Below, piece by piece: positions 53,501 to 63,835 of a stretch of 64,000 nucleotides of DNA. This stretch comes from Branchiostoma floridae (lineage: Eukaryota; Chordata; Leptocardii; Amphioxiformes; Branchiostomatidae), in contig NC_049993.1 of the NCBI RefSeq assembly GCF_000003815.2, forward strand, positions 13,803,526 through 13,867,525. Direction: 5' to 3'. The notes beneath the pieces were generated by a model. It saw nothing but the letters and a program-made list of their open reading frames with translations, was not told the DNA's origin and searched no databases. The position numbers and the translations under genes are program-made. How positions within the stretch are numbered: the stretch's first letter is position 1; each line of letters starts with the position of its first letter.

Positions 53501-56500
53501 TAGACTTCAGTCACAGGATGTGCATTACAGCATCTGAGAATATTCTAAGAAAGAGTGACGCTGTTTTGCCTTCTTTTCCTGCTTTACTCACGTCACTGTC
53601 TTGTCCTCCGGGAGGGCCTGCCCACGTATCTATTGATCCACACTCGTGTCAAGAATTACATCACCACCATTCTCGTCATTTCCTCCATTAACAAGAGCAC
53701 ATCTTTCCCCGAGAAGAAAAGAGGGCTGGAAGAATTGTCGAATTACGTGCCCGAAAACTCTTTTTGTTTCGCCGTTAGTCCAGGTCTCTAATTCAATTAG
53801 CATGCCCCAGTGTTTCTACCAAATCTGGTTAGTTCCGATAGGTAATCAAGTAAACCACATTAGAAAAGGCAGCACCGGAGTCATTAAAGCTTGATGATGC
53901 TTTGTTTGAAGTAATTGGCAGATCCTTTAAAATCTGATCCCTCTTAGACGGTATGGTGTTATTTTCCTTGCTCCCTTCCCTTGAGTTGCTCATATCATCT
54001 TCAGAGAGAGATAATATAAATTTAATACCCATTCAAAGGAAAAAAAATGACCTTGTTGGTGTGTGGATAATTGGTGAAGCGTTATGATCGAATAAAGAAA
54101 GCTCGGATGGACGAGATGTCTTTATGTAGGTGTGTAATGTGAGTGCGCCAAGGTCGGAATCTGGGTGGCGAGTCCTCGAAACGAGGAGAGCGTTATTCAG
54201 CCAGGCGTCTCCTCTCTCCGAGTCATCTCATCAGCACCTGCCACCGACATGCCGTCCATCTGGGCCACCTGTTTAGCAGCTGTGGGCGCAGACAGCCGCT
54301 TCCTCGCCTCCGCGGGTGCCAGGTGCCGCTGTCAGAGGAAGGGGAGAAGGATGGTTGCTAGGGGTAACCCGTTCCTTTCCGTTCTCTCGCTAACATTCGT
54401 GATCCCCTCCCCCCTGCCAGTATACATGTCGGAGAGCCCTACCCACAATTGTGATCCACATAATTACATACCTGCATCAGTGTAACCCCCAATTCTCAAC
54501 CCTCTCCACATGTGTAATCCTAAACCCTAACCCAATATCTCCAATATTTTCATTGTTATGAATAACAATGGCTAAACTGAAAAGGAACAATATTCCTGTC
54601 TGATTTCCTGTTATTAAATAGGGCAAATATTGATTATTACTAAACAAGGTACACGTATCCAAAATCGTTTCCTTTTAGTGTGATAGAAAAATATAGGTGG
54701 ATAAGGTTTATGTGGTATGAAACATTTATGTATAGTTTCAGAGCGCACAGTATTGAAGAGGATAATGAATTACATCATGACTATGGTAATTTACCCCCCA
54801 CCACTGCTCTGAATTGAACCAGTCTTCCAGCTGTTTTAATTTCGTTACAAATACGCGGTGTCCGCAGATGCAGTTCGTTATTGTTCTTTCCGGCCAATCA
54901 TGGAGTTGTTCACTTATCAGCCGACTGTAGCACCCCATTTTTACGACCTTGTATAATAACGACTGTAGTTTATTGGCTGTGTACATAATGATTATACTTC
55001 AAAGGCCCACTCCAAACTGAGTGGGTGATTGCACCATTGTACATAGCATTTATGTCCTAGCAGAAGGGAAAAGAAATCTAGTTCCAAAGGTTATATGAGA
55101 AGAAATTAAAGGTGTAGGTTGCCAAAACTTCCAGAATAGATAGATAATTTTTGGCAGGGTTCTGAACCATTGTATACATAGCATTTATGTCCTAGCAGAA
55201 GGAAAAAGAAACTATTTCCAAAGGTTATGCGAGGAGAAATTAAAGGTGTAGGTTGCCAAAACTTCCAGAATAGATAGATACTTTTTGTTAGGGTTTTGAA
55301 TGACTGTACACAGCATGTATGTCCCAGCAGAAGAAGGAACAAAACTAGTTCCATGAGGAGAAATTGGAGGGGTTGGTTACCAAAACTTCCAGTGAGAATT
55401 ATAGATTAAAAATCAAGATACTTTTTGGTAGGGTTTTGAACCATTTTATGTAGCATTTATGTCCTAGCAGAAGGAAAAAAGGAACTAGTTCCAAATGTTG
55501 TATGAGGAATTAAAGGGCTAGGTTGCCAAACTTCCAGAATAGATAAAAAATCAGATACATTTAGGTAGCGTTTTAACCATTGTACATAGCATTTATGTCC
55601 TTGCAGAAGGAAAAAGAAACTAGTTCCAAAGGTTATATGTGGAGAAATTGAGGGGTATTTTGCCCAAAACTTCCAGAATAGATAAAAAAAAATCAAGATT
55701 ATTTTTGGTACACTTTGAACCATTGTACAAGGCATTGTTGTCCTAGCATAAGGAAAAAGAAAAACTAGTTCCAAATGTTATGTGAGGAAAAATCAAAGGG
55801 GTGGTTGCCCAAACTTAGAATGGATAAAAAATATCAGATACTTTTTGGTAGGGTTTTGAAATGTTATAATATTTACGTTGAAGTATCGGGATATAAATAT
55901 TGTATTCTGCTCCCAGGGTCATGCCATGAATTGGACGAGGATCAAAGAACAGATTTATTGGAACCAATAGGGCTTTATACAGGTTTTCATGCACCATTCA
56001 ATACGGTAAATCTTTGATGACAGACTATAATAAGACTAGACATGGGGCATAGTGTATTAAAGGCAGACGTGTATGCATTATAAATGGGTATATTTGTTTC
56101 AAAATAGGAGGTACAGTACCTTATGAGGGTTATGTATAATAAGTGTACATTAACTGATCTAGAAGGTGTGGCAAGTCAATCGTCCATATTCTGTCCATTG
56201 TATAATGTTCAGACTAGGAATACGGCGGCAAATTGTTACGTTTTCCCCAATAGGGGAATACATATTGTTTTTGCTGGTGTGTTCTTTTTATTTCCTGCTC
56301 TGTCAGGTCAACCAATCAGAGCTTAGAACTGCCATGAACCAATCAAAGTTTAGAACTTGGTTAGAATATTAGCTGTATATTGTAAATATGGGCAATTTTA
56401 TTTTACTTTTTGTTGCTCGCACACAATACCATAGGGTGAGCCTAATGGTATAGTATAATCATATTAAAAGACGTGGTTCAAAAACCAGTACAGTAGTTTT

Positions 56501-59500
56501 TCTTGTACTTGTACACAATACTATACACCTTTCTCACGCGGCGGCCATGATAGATCTAAAACGAGTTCAATGTGGCAAACAAAAGGCTGTCCATCATAAT
56601 TAGCTGTTCGACCAATGGTAGCCTTCCAATTAGGAAATCGACCAATAAGTGAATGGCTGCAAATTCGTTAAAAATTTGCATTATTATGTTTTTATTTTGC
56701 ATCTCTTAAGGGACTATGGGGTCAGTCTACAGTACTCTAAATTGCTACATCTTTCGGTGCATAACACTTCTTATAATATTTATCATTCTATCTTATATCA
56801 TGAAAATTTGTGTGGTTTGGGGGAAAACAAAATGGGACCTGATTTTAGAAATAAGTTTTGTCTGTTTGCCTCATTGACCTCTTCTTCGATCTATCATGGC
56901 CGCCGCGTGAGAAAGGTGTATAGGGCAAGCCTTATGTTATATTATAGTATTGTGTGCTAGTAGATTGACAAAAGGCTACGGTGAAAACATTGTGCATTTT
57001 CATGAAAATGTTGCCTTAAAGTTTCTAGTTTCTCTTAAAGTATTGAAAGAATGTATCCCGTGACTATGTCTATACAGATAATACAATCAATCAACAACTC
57101 AAAATATGGCCACACAGAATGTCAAGGGCACTTTCGGAAATACCAGGAGGTTGAATGGAAAGAATTAATGATTTAAACACTGTCTGGGCAACTCCCGGCA
57201 ACTAAACATAATGGCAACAGTTACTAACATTAAAAGACATGCCGTGCCCCCTCCCTTTTTGGATGGACTTGTCCAGGTGAGTTTAGAGATTACCTCGCCA
57301 GGTAAGAATGGAAGGGAAGAATAATGGAAAGAGGGGAAGGAAGTCCGGAGGAGCGGTGTCGACTTTGCGCCCGTTGGAGCGGTGTCTGTGCAGGGGCGCC
57401 GAGGGGGGTCGGTATGACCCCTTGGGTCAAGATAAGCCAATCAAAGTGTACGCTTCTACAGAGGACATCTTGGTTGCCCAGTTAACAGGTACATGGAGGC
57501 GATACCACTGTCTTAGCGATACCGTAAATTTTGAAATTTTTACCATGTTTTAAAGTATGCAGTGAGTCCCAGTGAATATATAGTCTGTTAATCTTTGTGT
57601 TACCTGCCAATTTTTTGACCAGGAATTCAAAGAAGTTGCAAACTCTTGATAATTTTTTACTGTGCCAAGAAATTTAAGTGCTACAAATATATCTGACTTT
57701 ACAATACTAGTAGATTTCAAACACAAGCCTAAATTGCGGTTTTAAAGGTAACTGACATATGTAGGCTATTGTTTGATGAAGATTATGCTTTCTGATATAA
57801 TCTTTGTTTTGTGCTTGTACAAGTACATGTATGATATCAATGTTGGAATTTCCTGCACTTATCAAATATTGATGAAAAAAGTGTTATTGTAAAACTTGTT
57901 CTGTTCCTTTTGTGCAAGATGTACAATGTACTATTTAATAAGCAAAGCACACAGATTATATTAATGACTTTGGTCAGTGCAAAACATGCATTGTAGTCTG
58001 GTATTAAGTTGTAACCTTGTATGTTATAAGAGTCCTTGAGACATAGTCAGGACCGATTACTTAGAGCAAGTCCAACACAATTGATGATAACAATGTTATC
58101 TGACAGAAATCCATACTGCTTTTGTTGTAACTGGAAAGTTGATATGTATACAGTAACCCCAGTTAGATTTTGTTTGCACAATATTGTAAATGGCAGACTG
58201 TTCCCCATTGCAATCAGCAACTTGTACTTTTTGTTTCATGTTTCCTTGAACTTTGGGTATTTTAGGTGAGACAGTCACAAGTACATTGGATATAGTTTAC
58301 TTTTGGTTGTAACATCAGCTTGCACATGATTCCTAGATCTGGGTACTCAAAGAATGCCACATTAAAAAGAAGATTATGAATTTAAAAATATCTTCTAATG
58401 CAGCTTTAGTAATCAGTAATACTTGAAGTATGAACACTTCAGGTGTTTGGGTGTTCAAGACATTCTTGAGAATCATTAATTCCCAAAGTATGAACACTTC
58501 AGCTATTTGGATGTTCATTAGACATTCTGAAGAAGGCCTCAATTATTCTTTTTGGGTAAATGACTTTAACTTTAAGTTAATGTCATGCAATTGTTGACCT
58601 GCATTGTGATTTGTATCTTGTCATCTTTCTTGTATCCCAAATAGGCATACTTCTCTGGATACTTTATGCAAAACATCTTATAACTTTTATTTCTAATTAT
58701 TGCTCAACCTAGTATAGATGACTTATTTTAGTTTTAGTGTGAATAATCAGCAATAGTGTAAGCACTTATATTCACTTCTAGCTTTGTGAAATAGCTCTAG
58801 AACATCTGTAAACTTGGTATGCTGGTATGATTTGTAGAGACAGTTAGAGCCATCCTGACAGTGACATAGTAGCTCGGCATGCACTGCCGTTAGCTTGCTT
58901 CTATGGATCATCAAGTAGCGCTCCCTCCTCTGATGTGGGCGCGGGAATTTACACCGCTTCGGATCAAAGTTCTCGGCTGTGATTTGTACACAACTACGGG
59001 GAGCGTAGGCAGAGCACGAGATTGCGGGACGCGGATCTGTTCCGGTTTTTCGTATAACACCTGGGAGAGGCTTGCGGCATCATGACCCGATGTGGGGAAA
59101 TGGACTTTTGATCTTCGGAGTTATGTAAAACATCCCCGCGTAATTGACATATTGCTCCTCGGATAAGCGGGGAAATTTGATTTCGGGTCCACGTCCATTA
59201 CTCGGCCCGATTCGGAAAGCGGGGAGAGATTAGGACGTCGTATATTTTCATTAGGGTTCAGGGAACATCTGTGACTCGGGAATCCTCGGATGGATTTTGG
59301 GGAGGTGACTTACGAGTACAGATGCTACCCACGAAAGTTTGATCAAACCACGAGGGAAAGTTGGAGCTGGATAGAAACTTTTGAAACTTTGAAGAGCTTT
59401 GCAGTGTCATTCTGATAGTTTTTTCTGCGCATGTGAAAAATTCACAATGAAAGAGAACTGCTTTCCAAATGCTTTCACACACAAGCTGGTTTGGTTCAAA

Positions 59501-60176
59501 TATCTAATATTATGATGGAAAACAAAAGAATTAATGATTGTATAAATGCATGTTTACTTCAGACTAATACAAAGGCAAAGTTTATCCTGGCAAGGTCTAC
59601 ATATATATATGTATACAGGTCATAATCACAAATTTTGCAAATGACTATAGGGTAAAGGGTGAATTGATGAACCTTACAGGCTTCAAAATACANNNNNNNN
59701 NNNNNNNNNNNNNNNNNNNNNNNNNNNNNNNNNNNNNNNNNNNNNNNNNNNNNNNNNNNNNNNNNNNNNNNNNNNNNNNNNNNNNNNNNNNNNNNNAAAG
59801 AATGTAAACATATATATGGTAGTTGAACTCACACCACTACCAGTGGACTAGCCTCCTGCTATAGTATAGAGCTATAGAAATGGAGGTAGGCACTGCCTTA
59901 AACTTTTTGTGTAGAACATCAAAAAAGACTTGGAAGGGTTTTGATTAAGTACTCAACTAATATGACAGAAAACAGACTTATACAAAGCCCAGGCTATAAT
60001 ATCTGACCATTTTTTTAATCTCCTTAATGTGAAAACTTTTATTTTTTCTGTAGGAAGTGATGACTGTTCTGAGGACGCTGTGGTGGGAAACGTCAACAAA
60101 TTCTGTGTGGTCCCGCCGGGGTACAACTCCCAGCCACGCAGGGGACATCTCATCTTTGATGCCTGCTTTGAGAGCG
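44548..60176 (+). CDS. AGBL4: Cytosolic carboxypeptidase 6 (AGBL4/CCP6), 5' part
   Basis: Partial gene: a short first coding exon (44548-44569, or alternatively 44824-44845) joined in phase 1 to exon 2 at 60054-60176. The peptide runs MADKKDSGSDD, then GNVNKF, PPGYNSQP and ends GHLIFDACFESG. The last stretch is the strongly conserved start of the N-terminal domain of the M14 deglutamylases, and GHLIFDACFESG with the preceding GNV-KY/F and QPKKG-like words is specific to CCP6. The enzyme shortens polyglutamate side chains on tubulin and other proteins and is prominent in brain and ciliated cells. The zinc-binding catalytic exons lie beyond the window. The gene diverges from ELAV. Confidence 0.93.
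44824..44845 (+). CDS. AGBL4: AGBL4 first coding exon, alternative candidate
   Basis: ATG at 44824 with A at -3 and G at +4. Encodes MDRESGN plus one base, then donor G|GTGAGG. Phase 1 also fits exon 2 (MDRESGNGSDD). An in-frame TGA at 44743 lies upstream with no ATG between. It has exactly the same length (22 nt) as the exon at 44548. Either it is a genuine alternative promoter/exon, or one of the two is chance. Confidence 0.4.
45823..45939. repeat. Foldback inside the 1.15-kb unit
   Basis: Perfect 17-bp inverted repeats, gctacgcggtttggggc at 45823-45839 and its complement at 45923-45939. Probably a mini-transposon nested in, or part of, the surrounding element. Confidence 0.7.
46483..46679 (-). 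other. Coding-like terminal exon of unknown protein inside the 1.15-kb unit
   Basis: After an acceptor-like TTCTGAATTTTAG, a minus-strand frame runs about 65 codons to TAA at 46483-46485. It includes KSVYPVYSVYELLRHTIPPV, a DLGPLDCSRN segment and GELSEHHAMHGQARRLAAF. The mix of residues looks like a real globular protein rather than random translation, but I do not recognise the family. Further frames at 46155-46440 on the same strand are open but of poorer quality. It could be a gene fragment captured by the element. Confidence 0.3.
47487..47783. repeat. Tandem duplication, two units of 137 and about 160 bp
   Basis: Unit 1 starts at 47487 and unit 2 at 47624 with 'cacatttttcattcacaat'. They are nearly identical except for about 21 extra bases in unit 2 (around 47731-47751) and a few substitutions. 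The near identity points to a recent event. Confidence 0.85.
48240..48500. repeat. Degenerate G/T-rich 'ggttcagtt' simple tract
   Basis: Dozens of imperfect copies of words such as ggttcagttc, ggtcagtttg and ggtcagctc, almost all in one orientation, giving strong strand asymmetry. A similar tract occurs near 49725-49830. Probably a decayed short satellite. Confidence 0.6.
49208..49685. mobile_element. hAT-like MITE, long copy (478 bp)
   Basis: Ends read TATGGCTGGGTAC and the inverse of GTACCCACCCCTA, related to the element at 3879. Flanked by a perfect 8-bp duplication, tctagccc, at 49200-49207 and 49686-49693. The interior has 'aggtccag', 'ggaccggtccaac' and 'atggtccatttcg' words shared with the shorter copy. 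No transposase. Confidence 0.85.
51180..51381. mobile_element. MITE with 'cagggttg' end, truncated by assembly gap
   Basis: Begins cagggttggacaact and continues 'cacttgtcctattgggcaag' and 'ttttcacttgccca', matching the minus strand of 23880-24198. Its other end is lost in or beyond the gap at 51382-51639. Confidence 0.65.
51382..51639. other. Assembly gap (258 N)
   Basis: Run of N. Reading frames crossing it are meaningless. Confidence 1.
52230..52860. promoter_or_regulatory. Large GC-rich noncoding island in AGBL4 intron 1
   Basis: About 600 bases with frequent CpG, short AT-rich sites such as 'tttattactcgg' and 'caatttatcgtggggtgggt', and 'gatatggcgccattaaaacgg'. No exon recognised. It resembles the islands around ELAV, and a distal enhancer is a reasonable guess. 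Confidence 0.35.
53550..53900. promoter_or_regulatory. Noncoding island in AGBL4 intron 1
   Basis: Moderately GC-rich, with homeodomain-like 'ctctaattcaattagcatgc' (53787-53806). Open frames on the plus strand lack splice sites. Candidate enhancer. Confidence 0.3.
54110..54480. promoter_or_regulatory. GC-rich island with E-boxes and an X-box-like site
   Basis: Contains at least three E-boxes of CACCTG/CAGGTG type between 54235 and 54325 and GTTGCTAGGGGTAAC at 54354-54368, which resembles an RFX X-box. Located in AGBL4 intron 1. Candidate neural or ciliary enhancer; function inferred. Confidence 0.4.
55030..55865. repeat. Minisatellite, six units of about 133-143 bp plus a remnant
   Basis: The word 'catttatgtcctagcagaag' and relatives recur, with units starting near 55034, 55167, 55301, 55441, 55577 and 55720 and a partial one at about 55850. 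Each unit also has 'actagttccaaaggttat' and 'ttgccaaaacttccagaata'. Divergence between units shows it is not very recent. Minus-strand frames across it repeat the same peptide motifs only because the DNA repeats. Confidence 0.9.
56418..56957. mobile_element. Outer eroded inverted-repeat element
   Basis: The left edge 'gcacacaataccata' mirrors the right edge 'tatagtattgtgtgc'; inner words 'gggtgagcctaatg' and 'gggcaagccttatg' also correspond. It encloses the younger element at 56526-56918. Confidence 0.5.
56526..56918. mobile_element. Young MITE with perfect 31-bp terminal inverted repeats (393 bp)
   Basis: Ends 56526-56556 and 56888-56918 are exact inverse complements, starting CACCTTTCTCACGCGGCGG. 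Flanked by tata on both sides, so a TA or TATA target duplication. No transposase frame. Perfect ends suggest recent insertion. TA targeting fits a Tc1/mariner-like or related family. Confidence 0.85.
57230..57440. promoter_or_regulatory. GC-rich island with donor-like words in AGBL4 intron 1
   Basis: Contains gtccaggtgagt (57270-57281) and cgccaggtaagaatg (57296-57310), both ideal plus-strand donors, then a CpG-rich block. No acceptor-bounded coding exon in phase with AGBL4 was found. It may be an unrecognised noncoding exon or an enhancer. Confidence 0.25.
58390..58480. repeat. Dispersed repeat fragment shared with 6380-6490
   Basis: Contains 'cagtaatacttgaagtatg' and 'gtgttcaagacattcttga'. 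A partial tandem echo follows ('aagtatgaacacttcag' twice, near 58425 and 58487). Confidence 0.5.
58860..59310. promoter_or_regulatory. GC-rich noncoding island in AGBL4 intron 1
   Basis: CpG-rich block of about 450 bases with 'ccccgcgtaattgacatatt' (59132-59151) and several 'cggggaaa/tggggaaa' words, about 1 kb before exon 2. No exon recognised. Candidate regulatory element. Confidence 0.35.
59693..59796. other. Assembly gap (104 N)
   Basis: Run of N in AGBL4 intron 1, about 260 bases before exon 2. Confidence 1.
60054..60176 (+). CDS. AGBL4: AGBL4 coding exon 2
   Basis: 123 nt, acceptor TTTTTTCTGTAG, donor GCG|GTAAGA, phase 1 at both ends. Encodes the completed Gly, SDDCSEDAVVGNVNKF, then PPGYNSQPRRGHLIFDACFE, Ser and one base of the next Gly. 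The GHLIFDACFESG block continues as NLGRV in CCP6; that next exon is not found before 64000. Confidence 0.95.
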
Positions 60177-60434
60177 GTAAGAACTGGGGATGACTTTACT
60201 GTAAATTCATCAAAGCACTTTTTATGTGTGGTTTAAGTTTGTGGTCAAAACGATTCTGTAGGACAAGTTTTAATTGTATACGTACCTGTAATACAATGGG
60301 AATACATACTTTTGATGTAATGATTTCATATTGGAGAGGTCACCAATCTTAAAGGGTAATGAATTTTTCAAAATTTACAGTATAGAAAAGTACTATGAAT
60401 TCGTCAAAATTCACATTAAGCAAAAGACTGCATT

Positions 60435-60448
60435 GGGGGGGGGGGGGG
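60435..60448. repeat. G14 homopolymer
   Basis: Fourteen consecutive G; a likely sequencing and assembly length-error site. Confidence 0.95.
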
Positions 60449-61589
60449 CAAAATCTCATCATTTTCAGGTCTTGTCAAGACCTACCCACATACCAAAATA
60501 TCAAGACAATTCATCTAGGACCTCTGGAGTTTCAGTATGCTTCATCCACATACAAACACACACACACAAAGGCTACCAAAAATATAACCTTCTTGGTGAA
60601 GGTACATTTGTACTTGTACTTCGAGGTGTAAAAAGCCCTGGAGATGGATGAACATGAAGGTCAGCCAAGCTCTGAAGTACTCAAACTTACCATTTTATTT
60701 GGTCTTAAAGCCACTAAAGGTCAAAGCTAAGATATAAAATATGGGACAGAAAACTCTGCTTTACCCGGAAACGCCACAAGATGAAGCTTCAAGTTGCATG
60801 AAAGTCATTCATCTTGCTCTAGCTCTGCGACAAAAATATTAAAACCTTCAAGGGCTCTGACATAGGGTCACGCTCTGGGCTCTGTTTCGACTTTGGTAGT
60901 ATCTGCAAAAGCATTGCCAATGGGTCAAGATCAATCTAAGAAACTCTTCCAGCTGCTTTAAGAAACTCATAAGATCCATACTGTCATCAGCTGAGTCTGA
61001 GGTATGTCTCGAAGGTGGATAGCATGGTCTTGATTTCAGGTCGGCTCAAACCAAGGATCCGATGACTCTGTCTTATGTTTCCTTCTGGCGTTACTTTGAG
61101 AACTTGATCTTCATTCCTTATCCCAGTAGTACATCTTGTCATACCAAGATGAAAGAAGAAGTCATCAGGCTCAATCCTCTATAGTGATGGACCAACCTTT
61201 CTATACATAATACTGCTATTTTCTCTGTTGTTGATGGCATTCACGGATGGCACACGATAAATTTTTTCTTTCAACCTTGTCGACATTACTTTTATCTATT
61301 TTGATAGATGTTTATAGTTTTTATTTCAAACTGCTTTATAGCGGCTCATGTGCTGGCCTGTAATTTTGGAACAGACACTGAGAATCTTGAAAAGAGGGCA
61401 TCATCATCAAGGGAAGGGAAGTAACATATAATGGGTCGTTGGCTGTATAGAGGACCTAATGTTGTAATAAAACGTGGTGGTTGTTGGTCGTTTAGATGAT
61501 CCAAAGAGTCTTGTGTCTCAAAATGCACTTTGAATCTATCCTCTGTACCAAACTACTTTCCTTTGTATGTAACCCATTGGCCGTAAGCC

Positions 61590-62010
61590 GTTATAACTGT
61601 TATATACAGTAAATGTCCCGGCAGAAGAAAGCTCCGTATCCAAACCTAAGTCGCTCCATGTGTCACACATAAGACGTCCCCAGCTAACGGTCTTCAAGAT
61701 CAGACAAAAATGGATCTTTAAGACCGAGTTCAAGCCACATGGAAGTCTCGAGCCATTCCCCGAGTCCCGTGACCTAGAAACTGCGTGGAGCCTTGTCCTT
61801 TATCCCGTGGAAGATGAAAGCCGTAGCGCTGACGTCCATCAAAGTTCCAAGCCCGCCCGATTCCCGCGTACCGAGATCTCGGGCTTACCGGAAAGTTTGA
61901 TATCCAAGAGTCTGTGTGACACTGATGGATGGGGCGGATTAATGCCAATGCTTTTAACCCTCCAAGCGATACAGACGGCATACAGCTTATTTGACTTGAC
62001 ATGGGAAGGT
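61590..62010. promoter_or_regulatory. GC-rich noncoding island in AGBL4 intron 2
   Basis: CpG-containing block with 'gggcggattaatgccaatgc' (61933-61952). A plus frame of 117 codons is open across it but has no splice acceptor in phase with AGBL4 and lacks the expected NLGRV continuation. Candidate enhancer. Confidence 0.35.
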
Positions 62011-62989
62011 TAAAGAAAAAAGCAGTCTGTGTTATCCCTTCTTAGTGATAGACTGTGTTTTACAAAATCATCATTAAGGGATTTTGAAGAAAATCTAACC
62101 AAGGAACAATTTGTCAGTCTTCTGAGGTTTTTTCCTAGGATTTTATGATAGGGGTGCAAATTTCTTAGTGACTGAGAGTTACTGAAGGCTTAGTGCTATA
62201 GGTAGGAGTATTGTACAGGTGGGTCTGAGGCATCTACCTTCTATTGTTTCAGAGAATGTGAAGTTCAAATGGTACATTCTAAGGTATCCTGAGGGGTGAA
62301 ATTACTGTCAAAGAGGTCATAGTTGAACTTGCAGACTGTGACCACATTTGATCTAGCTAGTAGCATCCCTGGTCAATCAGAATTTCATGCTTGTCAGAGG
62401 ATCTGCTCCCCAGTATAAGGGCATCTTCAGAGCATCTTGCTTAACGTAGTGCGTCCAATTTTTTATTATCTTTTAATAGAACAGTGAGTCCAAAAGACAC
62501 ACAGACGCATGCCTGGCTGAAAGCCTGGTCAGTACTGTGCACATTTCAGAAGGAAAAATGTAAAGGGTTTTTTTCTGTCACTCACTTGTGTAGTAGAGGG
62601 GAAACTAGGAGGTACGATGTGTTATGAAATATGTATTTGGTTCAAGGACGAATGTGGCATATTTCATTGTCGACCTGGCAGGTTTTGCATAATCAAATGA
62701 ATTGAAGAAGATACACTGGACACCTTGCACATGTGTTTACATGGGATAGACTCAAATTCCATCAGAGAAGTCACATAGTCAGGTTACTATAGGCTGGCTA
62801 GTGTTTCAAACAATGAATTTTCAACTTTAATTATAAGTACAACAATGAATGGAAAATCTCTAACTACCAAAAAGGAAATCCCTTTATGATATTCAGAAAC
62901 ATAACAGAAAGTATGCAATTTTGATTACGTTTCAACAATGGTTATCAAGTTATATTTGGCCCAAGGAACAATAGTCTTAATTTTGAAAT

Positions 62990-63835
62990 CAATCGACCTT
63001 GAATTTGGCAAGTAATCATTGTAACTGTCTGCAGGCCACAAATGAGAGGAGAATTGGCCTTGAATTCGGCAACTAGTCATTGATTGTAAGTTGTCTAAGA
63101 GGAGGAACCTCAGTTGCAGACAAGATATTTCTTTGAAACTGTCAGCAACCTAAATAAGAGGAGAATTTGTCCTTGAATTTGGCAGATAATCATTTGTTCT
63201 AACTGTCGGCAGGCAAAAAGCCTCAGATTTAGCAAGTAATCATTGACTGTAATATTTCTAAGCAGCCAAAAGAAAAGGAACCAGAGTTTTAGACATGTTT
63301 TTTTTTGGAAGTGTCAGCATCCAAAATAAGAAGAGAATTGGCATTGGATTTGGCAAATAATCATTGATTGCAAATATTGGCAAGAAATAAGAGGAGAATC
63401 GGCCTTGAATTTGGCAGATGATCATTGATTGTAAAATGTCCAAGCAGCCAAAAAAGGAAGTTACCAACAACATGTTTCTTTTGAACTGTTGGCAGCCAAA
63501 ATAAGAGGAGAATTGGCCTTGAACTTGTCAAGAAATCATTGATTGTAAATGTTGGCAGCCAAAAAATAAGGAGTAATTGGCTTTGAATTTGTAATCATTG
63601 ATTGTAAATTGTCTAAACAGCCAAAAGAAGAGGAACCACAATTTCAGACATTTTTCTTTGGAACTGTCAGCATCCAAAATAAGAGGAGAATTGGCCTTGG
63701 ATTTTGCAAATAAACATTGATTGTAAATGTTGGCAGCCAAAAAATAAGGAGAATTGGCTTTGAATTTGTAATCATAGATCGTCAAATATCAAAAGAGAAA
63801 CTAGAGTTGGAAACAACATGTTTCTTTGGAAAAGG
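62990..63835. repeat. Satellite with about 175-bp higher-order period
   Basis: Five copies of a composite unit, anchored by ggaacc-like words at about 63104, 63277, 63456, 63632 and 63797. Each composite contains two related subunits of about 60 bp ('gagaattggccttgaatttg' ... 'atcattgattgtaaatg' ... 'ggcagccaaaa') and a distinct spacer ending 'tttctttggaactgtcagc'. Short and long subunits alternate regularly, so the composite, not the 60-bp unit, was amplified. Confidence 0.85.

Larger units (their letters stand above)
44570..60053 (+). other. AGBL4 intron 1 (about 15.5 kb)
   Basis: Phase 1 intron. It carries most of the repeats in this half of the window, plus several CpG-containing noncoding islands (52230-52860, 53550-53900, 54110-54480, 57230-57440, 58860-59310) and both assembly gaps. 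No other AGBL4 exon is needed between exons 1 and 2. Confidence 0.7.

Noticed and set aside
55106-55774. Minus-strand frames with repeated TFG-SFFFLL-GHKCYV peptides
   Set aside because: The repetition comes from the underlying minisatellite, and unit lengths are not consistently divisible by three.
57260-57310. Extra AGBL4 exon at consensus donors GTCCAG|GTGAGT and CGCCAG|GTAAGA
   Set aside because: The upstream frame from the ATG at 57238 ends in phase 2, which does not join exon 2 (phase 1), and no acceptor was found.
61660-62013. 117-codon plus frame as AGBL4 exon 3
   Set aside because: Lacks the expected NLGRV continuation and EFEYDLFIRPDT-type core, and has no acceptor in the right phase.
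62990-63835. CRISPR-like alternation of repeats and spacers
   Set aside because: Eukaryotic context, and the 'spacers' are themselves repeated copies, as in a higher-order satellite.
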